NCBI GenBank assembly: GCA_902577905.1
Contig: CACHAQ010000003.1
Location: 44,511 to 108,510 of the forward strand
DNA: 64,000 bases
Direction of reading: 5' to 3'
Source: an uncultured Alphaproteobacteria bacterium
GTDB lineage: Bacteria; Pseudomonadota; Alphaproteobacteria; HIMB59; GCA-002718135
Every line of letters begins with the position of its first letter. The stretch's first letter is position 1. Both the position numbers and the translations under genes were made by a program. Shown here one piece after another: positions 17,984-27,485 of the stretch. The notes beneath the pieces are model-generated. The model was not told the DNA's origin, did no database searches, and was given only the letters and a program-made list of their open reading frames with translations.

Positions 17984-18412
17984 TTGTCCCTTAAAGAACT
18001 CAAAGACCGAATCAAAAAAAATGAGGGCTATTCTGATAAGCCTTATCAAGATCAGTTAGGGTTTTATACTATTGGCTATGGCCATCTTATTACAGAAAAA
18101 GAAAATAAATATTACATTAAAAAATTTAAAAAAAAATATTTTGAAAAATTGTTTGAGATAGACTTTAAAAAAGCGCACGAACAATACAAAAAAAATTTTT
18201 TTAAAAAAGGTCATACAACTTCAGAGAAAGAATTATTAATAGAAATGCTTTTTCAACTTGGAGCAAAAGGCGTCTCTAAATTTAAGAAAATGCTTTATTT
18301 TCTAAACAAAAAACAAAAATTCATGGCATCACTAGAGATGTTAGACAGTTTATGGTATTTGCAAACACCTGAAAGAGTAAAGAATTTAATTAAAAACTAT
18401 ACAAAAAAATAA
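17984..18412 (+). CDS. T4-phage-type lysozyme (glycoside hydrolase family 24) in the MltA position
   Basis: A 142-aa GH24 muramidase-like protein. Glu14 (NEGYSDKPY), Asp23 (QDQLGFYTIGYGH) and Thr29 line up with the T4 lysozyme triad Glu11/Asp20/Thr26. The C-terminal lobe keeps MLFQLGAKGVSKFKKML and LDSLWYLQTPERVKNLI, also T4-like. The start is TTG at 17984, 3 nt after Tim44; the only Met in the frame is far inside. No signal peptide or transmembrane segment is visible, so how it would reach peptidoglycan is unclear. It is a single chromosomal gene in a conserved operon, with no phage genes near. smr starts on its stop codon. Its lysine-rich composition matches the host, which suggests old acquisition. 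Confidence 0.88.
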   Translation: MSLKELKDRIKKNEGYSDKPYQDQLGFYTIGYGHLITEKENKYYIKKFKKKYFEKLFEIDFKKAHEQYKKNFFKKGHTTSEKELLIEMLFQLGAKGVSKFKKMLYFLNKKQKFMASLEMLDSLWYLQTPERVKNLIKNYTKK

Positions 18413-18951
18413 TGGAAGAAGATTTTTTTCTAAAAAACATGAAGGGTGTAAAACCTTTTAAAAAAGATACCTCCATAGTTAAAGCGAAAACAACTAATAA
18501 AAAAAATGTAAAATTAGATAAAAAAACTAATACTATAAATACCAGCAAAAAAACAACAACTGAACACAAAGTTAGTAGCTCAGAGTTTAAACTATCATTT
18601 GGCGAGGTTAACAAGGAGCTTAAGCGGGGAAAAATTAATATAGATAGAAGAATTGATCTTCACGGTTACGGTTTAGTCGAAGCACATGAAAAATTTATAA
18701 GTGAGGTAAAAAAAAATTATAACAAGAATAAAAGATGTTTGCTTATAATTACTGGAAAAGGTGTTCATAAAAAAATTGAAAATGAGCAGGACACAAATCC
18801 TAAACTTTTCTATGGAAAGATTAAAAACTCAATAATAAACTGGATAAACGAAGACGATATCAAGAAATATATCTTAACATATCAAGATGCGGGTTTTGAA
18901 CATGGGGGTGACGGAGCCCTTTTTGTTTATTTAAGAAAAAAAAAGTTTTAA
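18412..18951 (+). CDS. Smr-domain protein (MutS2 C-terminal type)
   Basis: A 179-aa protein with a lysine/threonine-rich, probably disordered N-terminus (residues 1-60) and a C-terminal Smr domain (about 80-178). The Smr motifs RIDLHGYG, LLIITGKGVH and HGGDGALFVYL are present. Smr domains nick or bind nucleic acids. The standalone alphaproteobacterial form has no assigned pathway. It starts on the lysozyme stop, and its own stop overlaps the convergent DUF3108 gene by 4 nt. Its position after Tim44 is typical of the class. Confidence 0.92.
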   Translation: MEEDFFLKNMKGVKPFKKDTSIVKAKTTNKKNVKLDKKTNTINTSKKTTTEHKVSSSEFKLSFGEVNKELKRGKINIDRRIDLHGYGLVEAHEKFISEVKKNYNKNKRCLLIITGKGVHKKIENEQDTNPKLFYGKIKNSIINWINEDDIKKYILTYQDAGFEHGGDGALFVYLRKKKF

Positions 18952-19619
18952 ATTCTTTCTAACTTAAATACCCTTTTTTTGAAATGAATAAGAATTTCAT
19001 ATGGAAGTAAATCATCTTTAACTAAAAATTCAATTTTTTTTAAATCATTTCTTTTATGGTCAGCCCAAATATTTACATAGTCTTCAATTTCTAAAATTAT
19101 ATTTACATCCTCAATTTTGTTTTGTTTAAGCGTGTAAATTCTTCTCCCATCAATTGTTTTTACCTCATTTTCTCCATGTAAAATATTTATAAAAGAGGTG
19201 ATTGGGTCAAAATATAAATATAAGTCTTCTAGGTCTACCCTAGCTATTTCTTCTTCTATAGGCTCTTGTTCTAATTCAATTAAATAATCATCAAAAGACA
19301 TTTTAACTATTTTTGTTTTCTTATTAGTTTTCCAAAACTGTTTATAATTCTGAGTCTTAAATATGTTGTTTTCAATAACCCCAGTTGAGAGATAGCTTCC
19401 TTCAAATTTATATAAAGGTGAAAAAATACCAGAATTTTTTAATTTAATTTCTGTTTGATAAATATTATCATTAATATTTAATGACCAACTAAAATTACCA
19501 ATTTTAATTCCTGTTGTGCTGACCTTATATTCTGCACTAAAATTATTTGCATAGGATGTATTAATTACAAATATAATAAAAAATATTAGAAATTTATTCA
19601 AACACAACCTCGTAAACAT
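18948..19619 (-). CDS. DUF3108 family periplasmic/envelope protein
   Basis: About 223 aa with an N-terminal signal peptide (KFLIFFIIFVINTSYA, cleavage near ANN) followed by a beta-rich domain. The domain opens with FSAEYKVSTTGIKIGNFSWSL, the hallmark of DUF3108, and contains SPLYKFEGSYLSTG. No enzymatic function is established for the family. It overlaps the upstream glycosyltransferase by 26 nt from the ATG at 19619; a TTG at 19601 directly before NKFLIFF is an alternative start. Linkage to the glycosyltransferase and PAP2 genes suggests envelope modification, which is inference. Confidence 0.82.
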   Translation of the reverse strand: MFTRLCLNKFLIFFIIFVINTSYANNFSAEYKVSTTGIKIGNFSWSLNINDNIYQTEIKLKNSGIFSPLYKFEGSYLSTGVIENNIFKTQNYKQFWKTNKKTKIVKMSFDDYLIELEQEPIEEEIARVDLEDLYLYFDPITSFINILHGENEVKTIDGRRIYTLKQNKIEDVNIILEIEDYVNIWADHKRNDLKKIEFLVKDDLLPYEILIHFKKRVFKLERI

Positions 19620-20979
19620 CAAGTTTTCTTTTTGTAAATTTCTGATCAGGTGAATTTATTTTTAACACCTTATATTCATTCTCTAAGTAATTAATATCTG
19701 AGGGGTTCCCAATTAAAGTAAAGTTTTCATTTATATTTTTATTAAGAGGAGATACTATTTTAAAGTGGTTTGTTATTTCACTACCTTCTTTATGTGGCAT
19801 ATAGAAATTAATATCCTTATCTCTTAATTCAAAATTAAGGCTTGAAAATAAAAGCCGATCTGAAACCACTATATTTTTTACGACACCACCTGAAGAACCA
19901 CTGTAAATTTTTAGAGCATAATCATTTATACCGCTTATTCTGTCAAAAATTTTAGACGGATAGCTCATTCCAATCATTACAAAAAGAATTAAGCAGACAA
20001 TAAAATTAAACATGTAATTAACTATCTTTAAAAAAGAATTATTAATTCTAATATATAAAAGAGCAAATAAAGAAATTAAAGCTGGAGCAGCCCAATTTGC
20101 ATTAGCTCTGACAATAATAGCTTCTACTAAAACAATTAAAATTATAGGCATAGAAAATATTAGAAAAATTTTTTGAATATAGTTCCATTTATTAAATCCT
20201 AATAACCCACCCAAAACCATAAACGGGCCTAACATTAAAACTTGAATTAACAAAAATTCTAAACCTCTAATGAGATCTATTTCAATATTTCCAAAATTTG
20301 CATTATCCGAAGTATGTTGAATTGTTATCCAGTCATTATTAAAGTTCCAGATAATATTTGGTACGATAATTATAAACACACATAAAAAAGTAAGACAAAA
20401 ACCAAATAAATTATCCAAAAAAATTTTTCTAAATCTTTTATCAAATAAAATTAGAACAAATAAACAAATCACAAAATATATAGCTGCGTATTTTGATAAA
20501 AAACCTAACCCCAGAAAAATACCCAATAATATAAAATTTTTCAAACTATGTTCACCATTGATTTTAACTAATTCATTAAGTGAAAGTGTCCAAAATAATA
20601 ATAAAAAAAGGTCAGTACTAATTATAAACGATGAAAAAGAAACAGCGGGTATAAATAAAAAAATTAAACAACCTACAAATGAATCTTTTTTGTTTAATCC
20701 AGCGTTAATTAAAAGATTATAAATACCCCAGGAAATCAATAAATAAACAAACGATGGTAGAAGTTTTAATGAAATAAAACTACTGCCTAGTATTTCTGTA
20801 TAAACTCTTATTATCCAGGACAAAAAAGGGGGTTTCGAAAAATAACCGAAGTCAATATCTTTTGACCATAACCAATACTGTGCTTCATCACCAAACAAAT
20901 TAAAATTAGTAAAATTTAAGGCACCTATTTTTAATAAAAGTAAAACAATAAATGATGGTAATAGAATTTTATTTAGCAT
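19594..20979 (-). CDS. ArnT-like glycosyltransferase family 39/83 membrane protein
   Basis: About 461 aa with roughly ten membrane segments. The first periplasmic loop holds FGDEAQYWLWSKDIDFGYFS followed by KPPFLSWIIR, the DEA-type catalytic acidic motif and substrate loop of polyprenyl-phosphate-sugar transferases (ArnT/PMT fold). A short periplasmic domain closes the C-terminus. It should move a sugar from a lipid-linked donor to lipid A, another lipid or a glycan on the outer face of the inner membrane; the acceptor is unknown. The ATG at 20979 overlaps the PAP2 gene by 11 nt; the upstream TTG at 21000 is less likely. Confidence 0.85.
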   Translation of the reverse strand: MLNKILLPSFIVLLLLKIGALNFTNFNLFGDEAQYWLWSKDIDFGYFSKPPFLSWIIRVYTEILGSSFISLKLLPSFVYLLISWGIYNLLINAGLNKKDSFVGCLIFLFIPAVSFSSFIISTDLFLLLFWTLSLNELVKINGEHSLKNFILLGIFLGLGFLSKYAAIYFVICLFVLILFDKRFRKIFLDNLFGFCLTFLCVFIIIVPNIIWNFNNDWITIQHTSDNANFGNIEIDLIRGLEFLLIQVLMLGPFMVLGGLLGFNKWNYIQKIFLIFSMPIILIVLVEAIIVRANANWAAPALISLFALLYIRINNSFLKIVNYMFNFIVCLILFVMIGMSYPSKIFDRISGINDYALKIYSGSSGGVVKNIVVSDRLLFSSLNFELRDKDINFYMPHKEGSEITNHFKIVSPLNKNINENFTLIGNPSDINYLENEYKVLKINSPDQKFTKRKLDVYEVVFE

Positions 20980-22246
20980 AATATTTTTTATACAACTCAA
21001 ATAAAATTATATTTAAAATTACAATAAAAAAGCCAGCAAAAAAAATGTCACTTACAAAATGACCACCAGCCATTATTCTAATTAAACCAAGCACTAAACC
21101 AACAACAAAGCTTCCATAGAGAAAAATTATTTTTTTTGTAATTAAATATAAAATTATAATTGAAAACCCAACTGAGGCATCACCTGAAACAAAGGAGCAG
21201 TTTGTTTCACAAGCATTGGTTATTTCAAACCAAGGGGAAAAAGATTCTTTGCCATCCAACTCCACTACATCGTTTGGTCTTGCCCTACCCCAAAAATTTT
21301 TTAGTATAAGATTTACAAATATTAAAACGCTAATAATTTGAGAAATCCATAACAAAACTATTTCCTTAATAGAAAATTTATAATTAAAAAAAATTTTATC
21401 AATTTTAAAGAAACGCCCAACTATTGGTAAAATTAAAATATAAATAAGTATTAGTGGTAATAAAATATCACGAAACAATATTGAAGTTAAATCAAAACTT
21501 TGTAATTCAAATTGTGATGCACCCTTATAAAACAAAGATGATACATATAAATCTAAGGATGGGCCAGCAGTCACAAACACACAACTAAAAAACAAAATTA
21601 GAATATAATAAAAAATCTCAGAATTTTTTTCAGGAATTAAATTTGATAATTTGTATTTATTATATTTATTTTCTAATAATTTATTTAAAATCTTAAATAA
21701 TATTAGAGCTAAAATTGCCCCAGCAATAATATCTGTAAAAAAATGTGCGCTTACAACAACTCGACTAAAAGCAACAATTGAAGCTAAAAAATAAAAAAAA
21801 TATTTTAATTTTGGAAAAACAGAAATCAAAATAAAGCAAACGATAAATATCGTAGAAGAGTGTCCAGAGGGGAAAGAATGAAAGTTTGATTCCATGGTAA
21901 AATATTTAAAACTAAAAACGTCTTCGAAATCAGTATGATTTGGTCTGGGCCTTCCCACAACATGTTTTATGATTTGAGTAATTATCCCAACTGTCAAAAT
22001 ATAAACAAAAGAAGAAATAAAAAAATTAGAAAGATTTTTTGCTGATTTAGTTTTTATGATTTGAAGTCTGTTGTTTATATAAAAGACAACAAAGCCTATT
22101 ATTGTAATAGAAAAATACCAAGACGAACTACCAAGTTTCGTTATTTCTGAAAAAAAATCTTTTAGAAAAATTCCATTTGCCCAATCACTTAATGTAATAA
22201 ATACTAAAATAAGTAACTCAAATTTGATGCTTTTAAAAATGCTCAT
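20969..22246 (-). CDS. Tandem double PAP2 lipid phosphatase
   Basis: A 425-aa polytopic membrane protein carrying two PAP2 phosphatase units in a row. Unit 1 (about residues 85-195) has KHVVGRPRP, FPSGHSS and SRVVVSAHFFTD, the three canonical motifs with the catalytic His. Unit 2 (about 310-420) has KNFWGRARP, FVSGDASVGF and IRIMAGGHFVSD, where the motif-2 His is replaced by Asp and the motif-3 Ser-Arg is Ile-Arg. Such enzymes dephosphorylate undecaprenyl pyrophosphate, phosphatidyl phosphates or lipid A at the periplasmic face. Coupling to an ArnT-like transferase fits lipid A or lipid carrier processing. Most PAP2 proteins have one unit. Confidence 0.88.
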   Translation of the reverse strand: MSIFKSIKFELLILVFITLSDWANGIFLKDFFSEITKLGSSSWYFSITIIGFVVFYINNRLQIIKTKSAKNLSNFFISSFVYILTVGIITQIIKHVVGRPRPNHTDFEDVFSFKYFTMESNFHSFPSGHSSTIFIVCFILISVFPKLKYFFYFLASIVAFSRVVVSAHFFTDIIAGAILALILFKILNKLLENKYNKYKLSNLIPEKNSEIFYYILILFFSCVFVTAGPSLDLYVSSLFYKGASQFELQSFDLTSILFRDILLPLILIYILILPIVGRFFKIDKIFFNYKFSIKEIVLLWISQIISVLIFVNLILKNFWGRARPNDVVELDGKESFSPWFEITNACETNCSFVSGDASVGFSIIILYLITKKIIFLYGSFVVGLVLGLIRIMAGGHFVSDIFFAGFFIVILNIILFELYKKYYAK

Positions 22247-22275
22247 TTTACAACTATTAAAAAAATTAATGAGCT

Positions 22276-23589
22276 TTACAATATAAACTTTGACAAGTCC
22301 TGACTTTTAATAAGCTCTCCTAAGCTATTTTCAACGTATCCTTTATTAATTATTATTTCTGTAGGGCCTATATCTGAGGCTGTATAACTAACCTCTTCAA
22401 GTAGTTTTTCCATTACAGTATGGAGCCTTCTGGCACCTATATTTTCTACATTCTGGTTTATCTCTGTAGATAAGGAGGCGATGGCATCAATTCCATCTTC
22501 TTCAAATTTCAAATCAACCTTCTCTGTTCCAAGAAGTCCTTGATACTGCTTAATCAAACTGTTTTGTGTTTCAGTAAGAATAAGCTTAAAATCTTTTTTG
22601 CTAAGACTATCAAGCTCTACTCTTATTGGCAATCTACCTTGAAGCTCAGGCAGCATGTCTGATGGTTTTGATAAGTGAAATGCCCCAGAGGCAATGAACA
22701 AAATATAATCAGTTTTAACAACACCATATTTTGTAGTAACCGCAGTTCCCTCAATAAGTGGTAATAAATCTCTTTGAACACCTTCTCTTGAAACATCCGC
22801 GCCACTTCTATCAGCTCTAGAAGTAATTTTATCTATTTCATCTATAAAAACGATACCATTTTGCTCTACATCATCCAATGCTCTTGAGTTTATTTTATCT
22901 TTATCTAAAAGTTTATCGGTTTCTTCATTTAACAAATATGCATGGGAATCTTTGACACTCATTTTTTTCATTTTCTTTTGATTGCCAAAACCTTTTCCAA
23001 ATACATCGCCTAAATTAATCATACCCATTTGAGAACCAGGCATGCCAGGTATGTCCATAGTTGGTAAATTTAAATTTGCATTAGCTGAAACTGGAATTTC
23101 AACCTCATTGTCATTTAGTTCACCAGATCTTAGTTTTTTCCTAAAATTATCTCGAGTAGCAGGCGTTGAGCTTTTAGAAACCAAAACATCTAAAATTCTT
23201 TCTTCTGCGTTTTTTTCTGCTTTTGCCTTCACCTCTTCACCCATTTGTATTTTTGTTTTTGTAATACTTATTTCAACCAAATCTCTTATTATTTGCTCAA
23301 CATCTCTTCCAACATATCCAACTTCTGTAAACTTAGTCGCCTCAACTTTTACAAAAGGTGCGTTTGCTAACTTAGCAAGTCTTCGTGAGATTTCAGTTTT
23401 ACCACAACCAGTTGGACCAACCATCAAAATATTTTTTGGTACAATTTCCTCTTTTAAAGAATCATCAAGTTGTTTTCTTCTCCATCTATTTCTTAAAGCA
23501 ACTGCAACAGCTTTTTTTGCATTGTTCTGACCAATGATAAATTTATCTAACTCAGAAACAATTTCTCTTGGGCTAAAACTAGATTCCAT
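22276..23589 (-). CDS. hslU: ATP-dependent protease ATPase subunit HslU
   Basis: An AAA+ unfoldase that feeds substrates to the HslV peptidase. It is 437 aa from the ATG at 23589, giving [20 protein letters not shown]; an in-frame start 9 codons earlier would overlap hslV. Walker A GPTGCGKT is at residues 58-65 and Walker [12 protein letters not shown] in the second half, with the I-domain between them. The C-terminus DLSKFIL is the tail that docks into HslV. It lies 1 nt after hslV in one operon, diverging from hisB. Confidence 0.98.
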   Translation of the reverse strand: MESSFSPREIVSELDKFIIGQNNAKKAVAVALRNRWRRKQLDDSLKEEIVPKNILMVGPTGCGKTEISRRLAKLANAPFVKVEATKFTEVGYVGRDVEQIIRDLVEISITKTKIQMGEEVKAKAEKNAEERILDVLVSKSSTPATRDNFRKKLRSGELNDNEVEIPVSANANLNLPTMDIPGMPGSQMGMINLGDVFGKGFGNQKKMKKMSVKDSHAYLLNEETDKLLDKDKINSRALDDVEQNGIVFIDEIDKITSRADRSGADVSREGVQRDLLPLIEGTAVTTKYGVVKTDYILFIASGAFHLSKPSDMLPELQGRLPIRVELDSLSKKDFKLILTETQNSLIKQYQGLLGTEKVDLKFEEDGIDAIASLSTEINQNVENIGARRLHTVMEKLLEEVSYTASDIGPTEIIINKGYVENSLGELIKSQDLSKFIL

Positions 23590-23590
23590 T

Positions 23591-24139
23591 CTATAACTCA
23601 ATAGTTTCTGAAACAATATTATGGTTTGTATAAATACAAATGTCTGCAGCTATATTTAGTGATTCTAAAGCAATTTCTTTTGCATTCATTTTTGTATTTT
23701 TCATTAATGCTTTAGCAGCACTATTTGCGTATGGACCCCCAGAACCTATTGCAAGTATTCCATCGTCAGATTCAATTACATCACCAGTACCTGATAACAA
23801 CAAACTTACATCTTTATCAGCTACGATCATCATCGCTTCCAATCTTCTTAGATATCTATCTGTTCTCCAATCTTTGGCTAATTCTACACAAGCTCTTTTA
23901 AGTTGGTTCTTATATTGATCTAATTTTCCCTCTAATCTCTCAAACAAAGCGAATGCATCTGCAGTAGATCCTGCAAAACCAGATATAACGGTTTCATCGG
24001 CACCAAGCCTTCTAATTTTTTTAACATTTGATTTCATTACAGTATTACCAAGACTAGCCTGACCATCACCCGCAATTACAACAAGATTGTCTTTTCTAAT
24101 TCCTACAATAGTTGTTGATTTAATAATATTTTTCTCCAT
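23591..24139 (-). CDS. hslV: ATP-dependent protease peptidase subunit HslV
   Basis: Threonine peptidase of the HslUV complex, 182 aa. The catalytic N-terminal Thr is expected at T9 ([10 protein letters not shown]), so an eight-residue pro-segment must be removed. Longer pro-segments than the E. coli single Met occur in alphaproteobacteria. The family segments [12 protein letters not shown] and [14 protein letters not shown] are present. An 81-bp divergent spacer separates it from hisB, the usual hslVU-his neighbourhood in this class. Confidence 0.97.
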   Translation of the reverse strand: MEKNIIKSTTIVGIRKDNLVVIAGDGQASLGNTVMKSNVKKIRRLGADETVISGFAGSTADAFALFERLEGKLDQYKNQLKRACVELAKDWRTDRYLRRLEAMMIVADKDVSLLLSGTGDVIESDDGILAIGSGGPYANSAAKALMKNTKMNAKEIALESLNIAADICIYTNHNIVSETIEL

Positions 24140-24220
24140 TAATTATTAAGATGGCTATTTAATCATTTTTATCAAGTAATTTACCTAGAATAAATCATAT
24201 TTCACTGATATTAGGCGAAA

Positions 24221-24808
24221 ATGCGAAATGGTAAGGTAGAGAGAAACACTAAAGAAACCAAGATAAGTTGTGAAGTTAACTTAGATGGCGCTGGCCAATC
24301 TAATATTAAAACACAAATTGGGTTTTTTGATCACATGCTTGAATTATTATCTCATCACAGCTTGATAGATATAGATTTAAAATGTGAAGGAGATACTAAT
24401 GTTGATCTTCACCATTCAGTTGAAGATTCAGCTTACGCAATTGCTTTAGCTATAAACAAAGCACTAGATGATAAAAAAGGAATTAATAGATATGGCTTTT
24501 CATATGTTCCAATGGATGAATGTTTATCGAGATGTGTTATTGATTTAAGTGGAAGGCCTGAGCTTGTCTGGAATGTTAATCTTGGTTTAAAAAAAATTGG
24601 TGAAATGGATACAGAGTTGTTCCATGAATTTTTTAAAGGCTTTTCAAATGAATCTAAATGTAATTTACATATCGAAAATTTGTATGGAAAAAACAATCAC
24701 CATATCATTGAATCATGCTTTAAGGCTTTTGCTAAAAGTTTAAGATTTGCTGTCGAAATAGATAACAGAAGAAAAGACACAATACCATCATCAAAAGGCA
24801 CTCTTTAA
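24221..24808 (+). CDS. hisB: Imidazoleglycerol-phosphate dehydratase
   Basis: The sixth step of histidine synthesis, Mn-dependent dehydration of IGP. It is 195 aa, the monofunctional type without the phosphatase domain of enterobacterial HisB. The duplicated metal-binding motifs are visible: FDHMLELLSHHSLID and LHHSVEDSAYAIA in the first half, ELFHEFFKGF and NNHHIIESCFKAFAKSL in the second. It is the first gene of a run hisB-hisH-GNAT-hisA-hisF-hisE. Confidence 0.97.
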   Translation: MRNGKVERNTKETKISCEVNLDGAGQSNIKTQIGFFDHMLELLSHHSLIDIDLKCEGDTNVDLHHSVEDSAYAIALAINKALDDKKGINRYGFSYVPMDECLSRCVIDLSGRPELVWNVNLGLKKIGEMDTELFHEFFKGFSNESKCNLHIENLYGKNNHHIIESCFKAFAKSLRFAVEIDNRRKDTIPSSKGTL

Positions 24809-24814
24809 TTTTTA

Positions 24815-25444
24815 ATGAAAAAGATCACTATTGTTGATTACGGATCAGGCAATGTTTTGTCTGCACAAAAATCTTTTATTAAAATAGCGAAAGATAATAA
24901 TATTGAGGTTGATGTTTTAATTTCAAAAAAACTAAATGATGTAAAAAACTCAACCCACATTGTATTACCTGGCCAAGGAGCCTTTTCTACATGCATGAAT
25001 GGTTTAAAAAAAACAGATGGATTGATCGATGAGCTTTCTGAGTTTGCATTAATAAAAAAGAAACCATTTTTGGGGATATGTGTTGGTATGCAAATGCTAG
25101 CTAAAAAGAGTGAAGAAAAAGGAGATCATGAAGGCCTAGGTTGGATAGACGGTCAAATTAAATTATTGCCAGGAGATAATTTAAAACTTCCTCATATGGG
25201 GTGGAACTTGGCAACACCAACAAATTCAAAATACAATAACTTAATCTCAAATAAATATGACTATTATTTCGTTCACTCATATTATTTCGATTGTGTCAAT
25301 AAAGACAATATTTTGGCAGAAACTAAGTATGGAACAAATTTTGCTTCAATAGTTGGAAAAGAAAATATATATGGCGTGCAGTTTCATCCTGAAAAAAGTT
25401 CCTCCCAAGGATTAAACTTACTAAAAGAATTTATTGGAGTATGA
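24815..25444 (+). CDS. hisH: Imidazole glycerol phosphate synthase, glutamine amidotransferase subunit
   Basis: Releases ammonia from glutamine and channels it to HisF. It is 209 aa with the class I amidotransferase triad: Cys89 in FLGICVGMQM, His191 and Glu193 in VQFHPEKSS. The N-terminus ITIVDYGSGNV is standard. It follows hisB by 6 nt and overlaps the GNAT gene by 4 nt. Its partner hisF is three genes downstream. Confidence 0.97.
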   Translation: MKKITIVDYGSGNVLSAQKSFIKIAKDNNIEVDVLISKKLNDVKNSTHIVLPGQGAFSTCMNGLKKTDGLIDELSEFALIKKKPFLGICVGMQMLAKKSEEKGDHEGLGWIDGQIKLLPGDNLKLPHMGWNLATPTNSKYNNLISNKYDYYFVHSYYFDCVNKDNILAETKYGTNFASIVGKENIYGVQFHPEKSSSQGLNLLKEFIGV

Positions 25445-25983
25445 ACATGTCTACACAACTAAAAGAAAAAATTAATATTTCAGTTGATAATATTGAAACA
25501 CTTACAGATGTAGATTTGGCAGATCTTTGTAATATCACAGAACAAGCAATTAAAGCCGGGGGTGGTTTTGGTTGGTTAAGAGTTCCCACAAGAAATATTT
25601 TAATAGATTATTGGACTAAAAGATCTAATGATAAATATATCAAACTTATTGTTGGAAGACTTAACGGCGTTATAGCTGGAACTCTTCAACTGGCATATGA
25701 AGCTCCTAATATTGAATCTAGGAAAAATATTGCGCGAATTAGAAGACAATTTGTTGCCCCATGGGCAAGAGGTTATGGTTTAGCCAAAACAATGATTGAC
25801 CACACTGAACAAATTGCAAAAGAAGACAATATTAAATCTTTGCAGTTAGCCGTAAGAGAAACACAAGATGCAGCAATAAAACTTTTTACAGGTAAACATT
25901 ATACCAAGTGGGGTGAAAACCCATATTATGCTTATATTAACGGAAGCTTTATAAAAGGTTATTATTATTATAAAAATCTATAG
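25441..25983 (+). CDS. GNAT family N-acetyltransferase inside the his operon
   Basis: A 180-aa protein with the GNAT acetyl-CoA binding signature FVAPWARGYGLAKTMIDHTEQIAKE (R-G-Y-G-L-A as the pyrophosphate loop, near residue 115) and a C-terminal AAIKLFTGKHYTKWGENPYY. The substrate is unknown. Overlaps of 4 nt with hisH and 1 nt with hisA place it firmly in the operon. No histidine-pathway step needs an acetyltransferase, so it may act on a related metabolite or be a passenger gene. Similar insertions may exist in relatives, which could not be checked. Confidence 0.85.
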   Translation: MNMSTQLKEKINISVDNIETLTDVDLADLCNITEQAIKAGGGFGWLRVPTRNILIDYWTKRSNDKYIKLIVGRLNGVIAGTLQLAYEAPNIESRKNIARIRRQFVAPWARGYGLAKTMIDHTEQIAKEDNIKSLQLAVRETQDAAIKLFTGKHYTKWGENPYYAYINGSFIKGYYYYKNL

Positions 25984-26723
25984 TGCAAATCATACCAGCC
26001 ATAGATTTAAAAGACAATAAATGCGTTAGACTCTCTAAAGGTAAAGATAATTCCAGCATTGTTTATAATGAAGACCCAGTAAAACAAGCTATCTACTTTG
26101 AACAAACTGGCTGTAAAAAACTACACTTGATTGACCTAGATGCTGCTTTTGGTAGATCAAATGTTAATTTTAAAACAATAAAGAAGATTAGAAAATCAAT
26201 TTCAATACCAATTCAATTAGGTGGTGGGGTTAGAAATATAGATTTAGCAAAAAAATATTTTGATATTGGAATAAACAATTTAATAATTGGCTCGATGTCA
26301 GTCGAAAAACCAAATGAAGTTATATTATTATCAAATAAGTATGAGGATAAAGTATATATATCATTAGATATTCTGGAAGATAATATAATGATAAAAGGAT
26401 GGGATAAAAATTCGGGAAAAAAAATACAAGATGTTTTTGATATTTATGCTAACTCAAAAATTAAAGGATATGTAATCACAGATATTCAAAATGATGGAAT
26501 GCTAAAAGGATTAAATTTAGATTTTGTTAATAATTTTCTAAAAAAAATAAACTTAATTAAAAAATTTAATAAGAAAATTATAATCGCAGGCGGTTTAACA
26601 GATTATTCTGATCTAATAAATTTAAAAAAGCTTAATATAAAAAATATTGAAGGAATAATTTCAGGTAAATCTTTCTATGAAGGAAAGATTGATTTAGTAG
26701 AAGCTCAAAAAATTCTAAACTAA
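25983..26723 (+). CDS. hisA: ProFAR isomerase
   Basis: Converts ProFAR to PRFAR by Amadori rearrangement in a TIM barrel. It is 246 aa with the catalytic Asp8 in [15 protein letters not shown] and the second Asp in [13 protein letters not shown]. Phosphate-binding loops are QLGGGVRN and [12 protein letters not shown]. The start is GTG, sharing a base with the GNAT stop (TAGTG). hisF follows after 1 nt. The two are homologous half-barrel duplications and both are intact here. Confidence 0.96.
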   Translation: MQIIPAIDLKDNKCVRLSKGKDNSSIVYNEDPVKQAIYFEQTGCKKLHLIDLDAAFGRSNVNFKTIKKIRKSISIPIQLGGGVRNIDLAKKYFDIGINNLIIGSMSVEKPNEVILLSNKYEDKVYISLDILEDNIMIKGWDKNSGKKIQDVFDIYANSKIKGYVITDIQNDGMLKGLNLDFVNNFLKKINLIKKFNKKIIIAGGLTDYSDLINLKKLNIKNIEGIISGKSFYEGKIDLVEAQKILN

Positions 26724-26724
26724 T

Positions 26725-27480
26725 ATGGTAAAAATAAGAATCATCCCATGCTTGGACGTTAAGGATGGAAGAGTTGTAAAAGGTATCAATTTTTTAAATT
26801 TAATTGACGCAGGAGATCCTGTTGAACAAGCAAAACACTATTCTAATAATGGAGCTGATGAAATTTGTTTCTTAGATATTAGCGCATCTTTAGAAAATAG
26901 AGATACTATGATCAATGTTGTTAAAAAAACTGCAAACGAGGTTTTTATCCCCCTTACAGTTGGTGGTGGAATCTCATCATTAGAAAACATACAAGCATTA
27001 CTTAAAGCTGGTGCCGACAAAGTTTCTATAAATTCTGCAGCAATTAAAAATCCCAATATCATTAAAGAGGCCTCCGAATATTTTGGAAACCAATGTATTG
27101 TTGTAGCTGTTGATGCAAAAAAACACAATAATGATTGGTTCGTTTATTCTCATGGTGGGACTAAGAAAACTGATTTACATGCTTTAAGTTGGATAGAAAA
27201 AGTTCAAAAATTAGGAGCTGGCGAAATTCTTTTAACATCTATGGACAAGGATGGCACAAAATCTGGTTTTGACAATGAACTTTTAGATAAGGTTTCAAAA
27301 TTTTTAAAGATACCTGTTATAGCTAGTGGAGGAGTTGGGGCTCTAGATCATTTTTATGACGGTATAGTTAAAGGTAAAGCCGATGCTTTATTAGCAGCCT
27401 CAGTCTTTCATTTTAATGAAATTAGCATTAAAGAAGTAAAGAAATACTTAAAAAATAAAAATATAAATATCAGAGATTAA
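26725..27480 (+). CDS. hisF: Imidazole glycerol phosphate synthase, cyclase subunit
   Basis: Uses HisH-derived ammonia to make IGP and AICAR. It is 251 aa with catalytic Asp11 ([16 protein letters not shown]) and the second Asp near 130 ([10 protein letters not shown]). Phosphate-binding segments are LTVGGGISS and [13 protein letters not shown]. All family signatures are intact. It lies 1 nt after hisA and 5 nt before hisE. Confidence 0.98.
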   Translation: MVKIRIIPCLDVKDGRVVKGINFLNLIDAGDPVEQAKHYSNNGADEICFLDISASLENRDTMINVVKKTANEVFIPLTVGGGISSLENIQALLKAGADKVSINSAAIKNPNIIKEASEYFGNQCIVVAVDAKKHNNDWFVYSHGGTKKTDLHALSWIEKVQKLGAGEILLTSMDKDGTKSGFDNELLDKVSKFLKIPVIASGGVGALDHFYDGIVKGKADALLAASVFHFNEISIKEVKKYLKNKNINIRD

Positions 27481-27485
27481 ATTTT

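Noticed and set aside
17984-18412. Idea that the lysozyme is a decayed prophage remnant
   Set aside because: The frame is intact with all catalytic residues, no other phage genes are near, and it is coupled to Tim44 and Smr.
24140-24220. hslV-hisB spacer checked for a tRNA or riboswitch
   Set aside because: It shows no cloverleaf, no CCA end and no strong stem. It is most likely just two divergent promoters. No other gap held a tRNA either.
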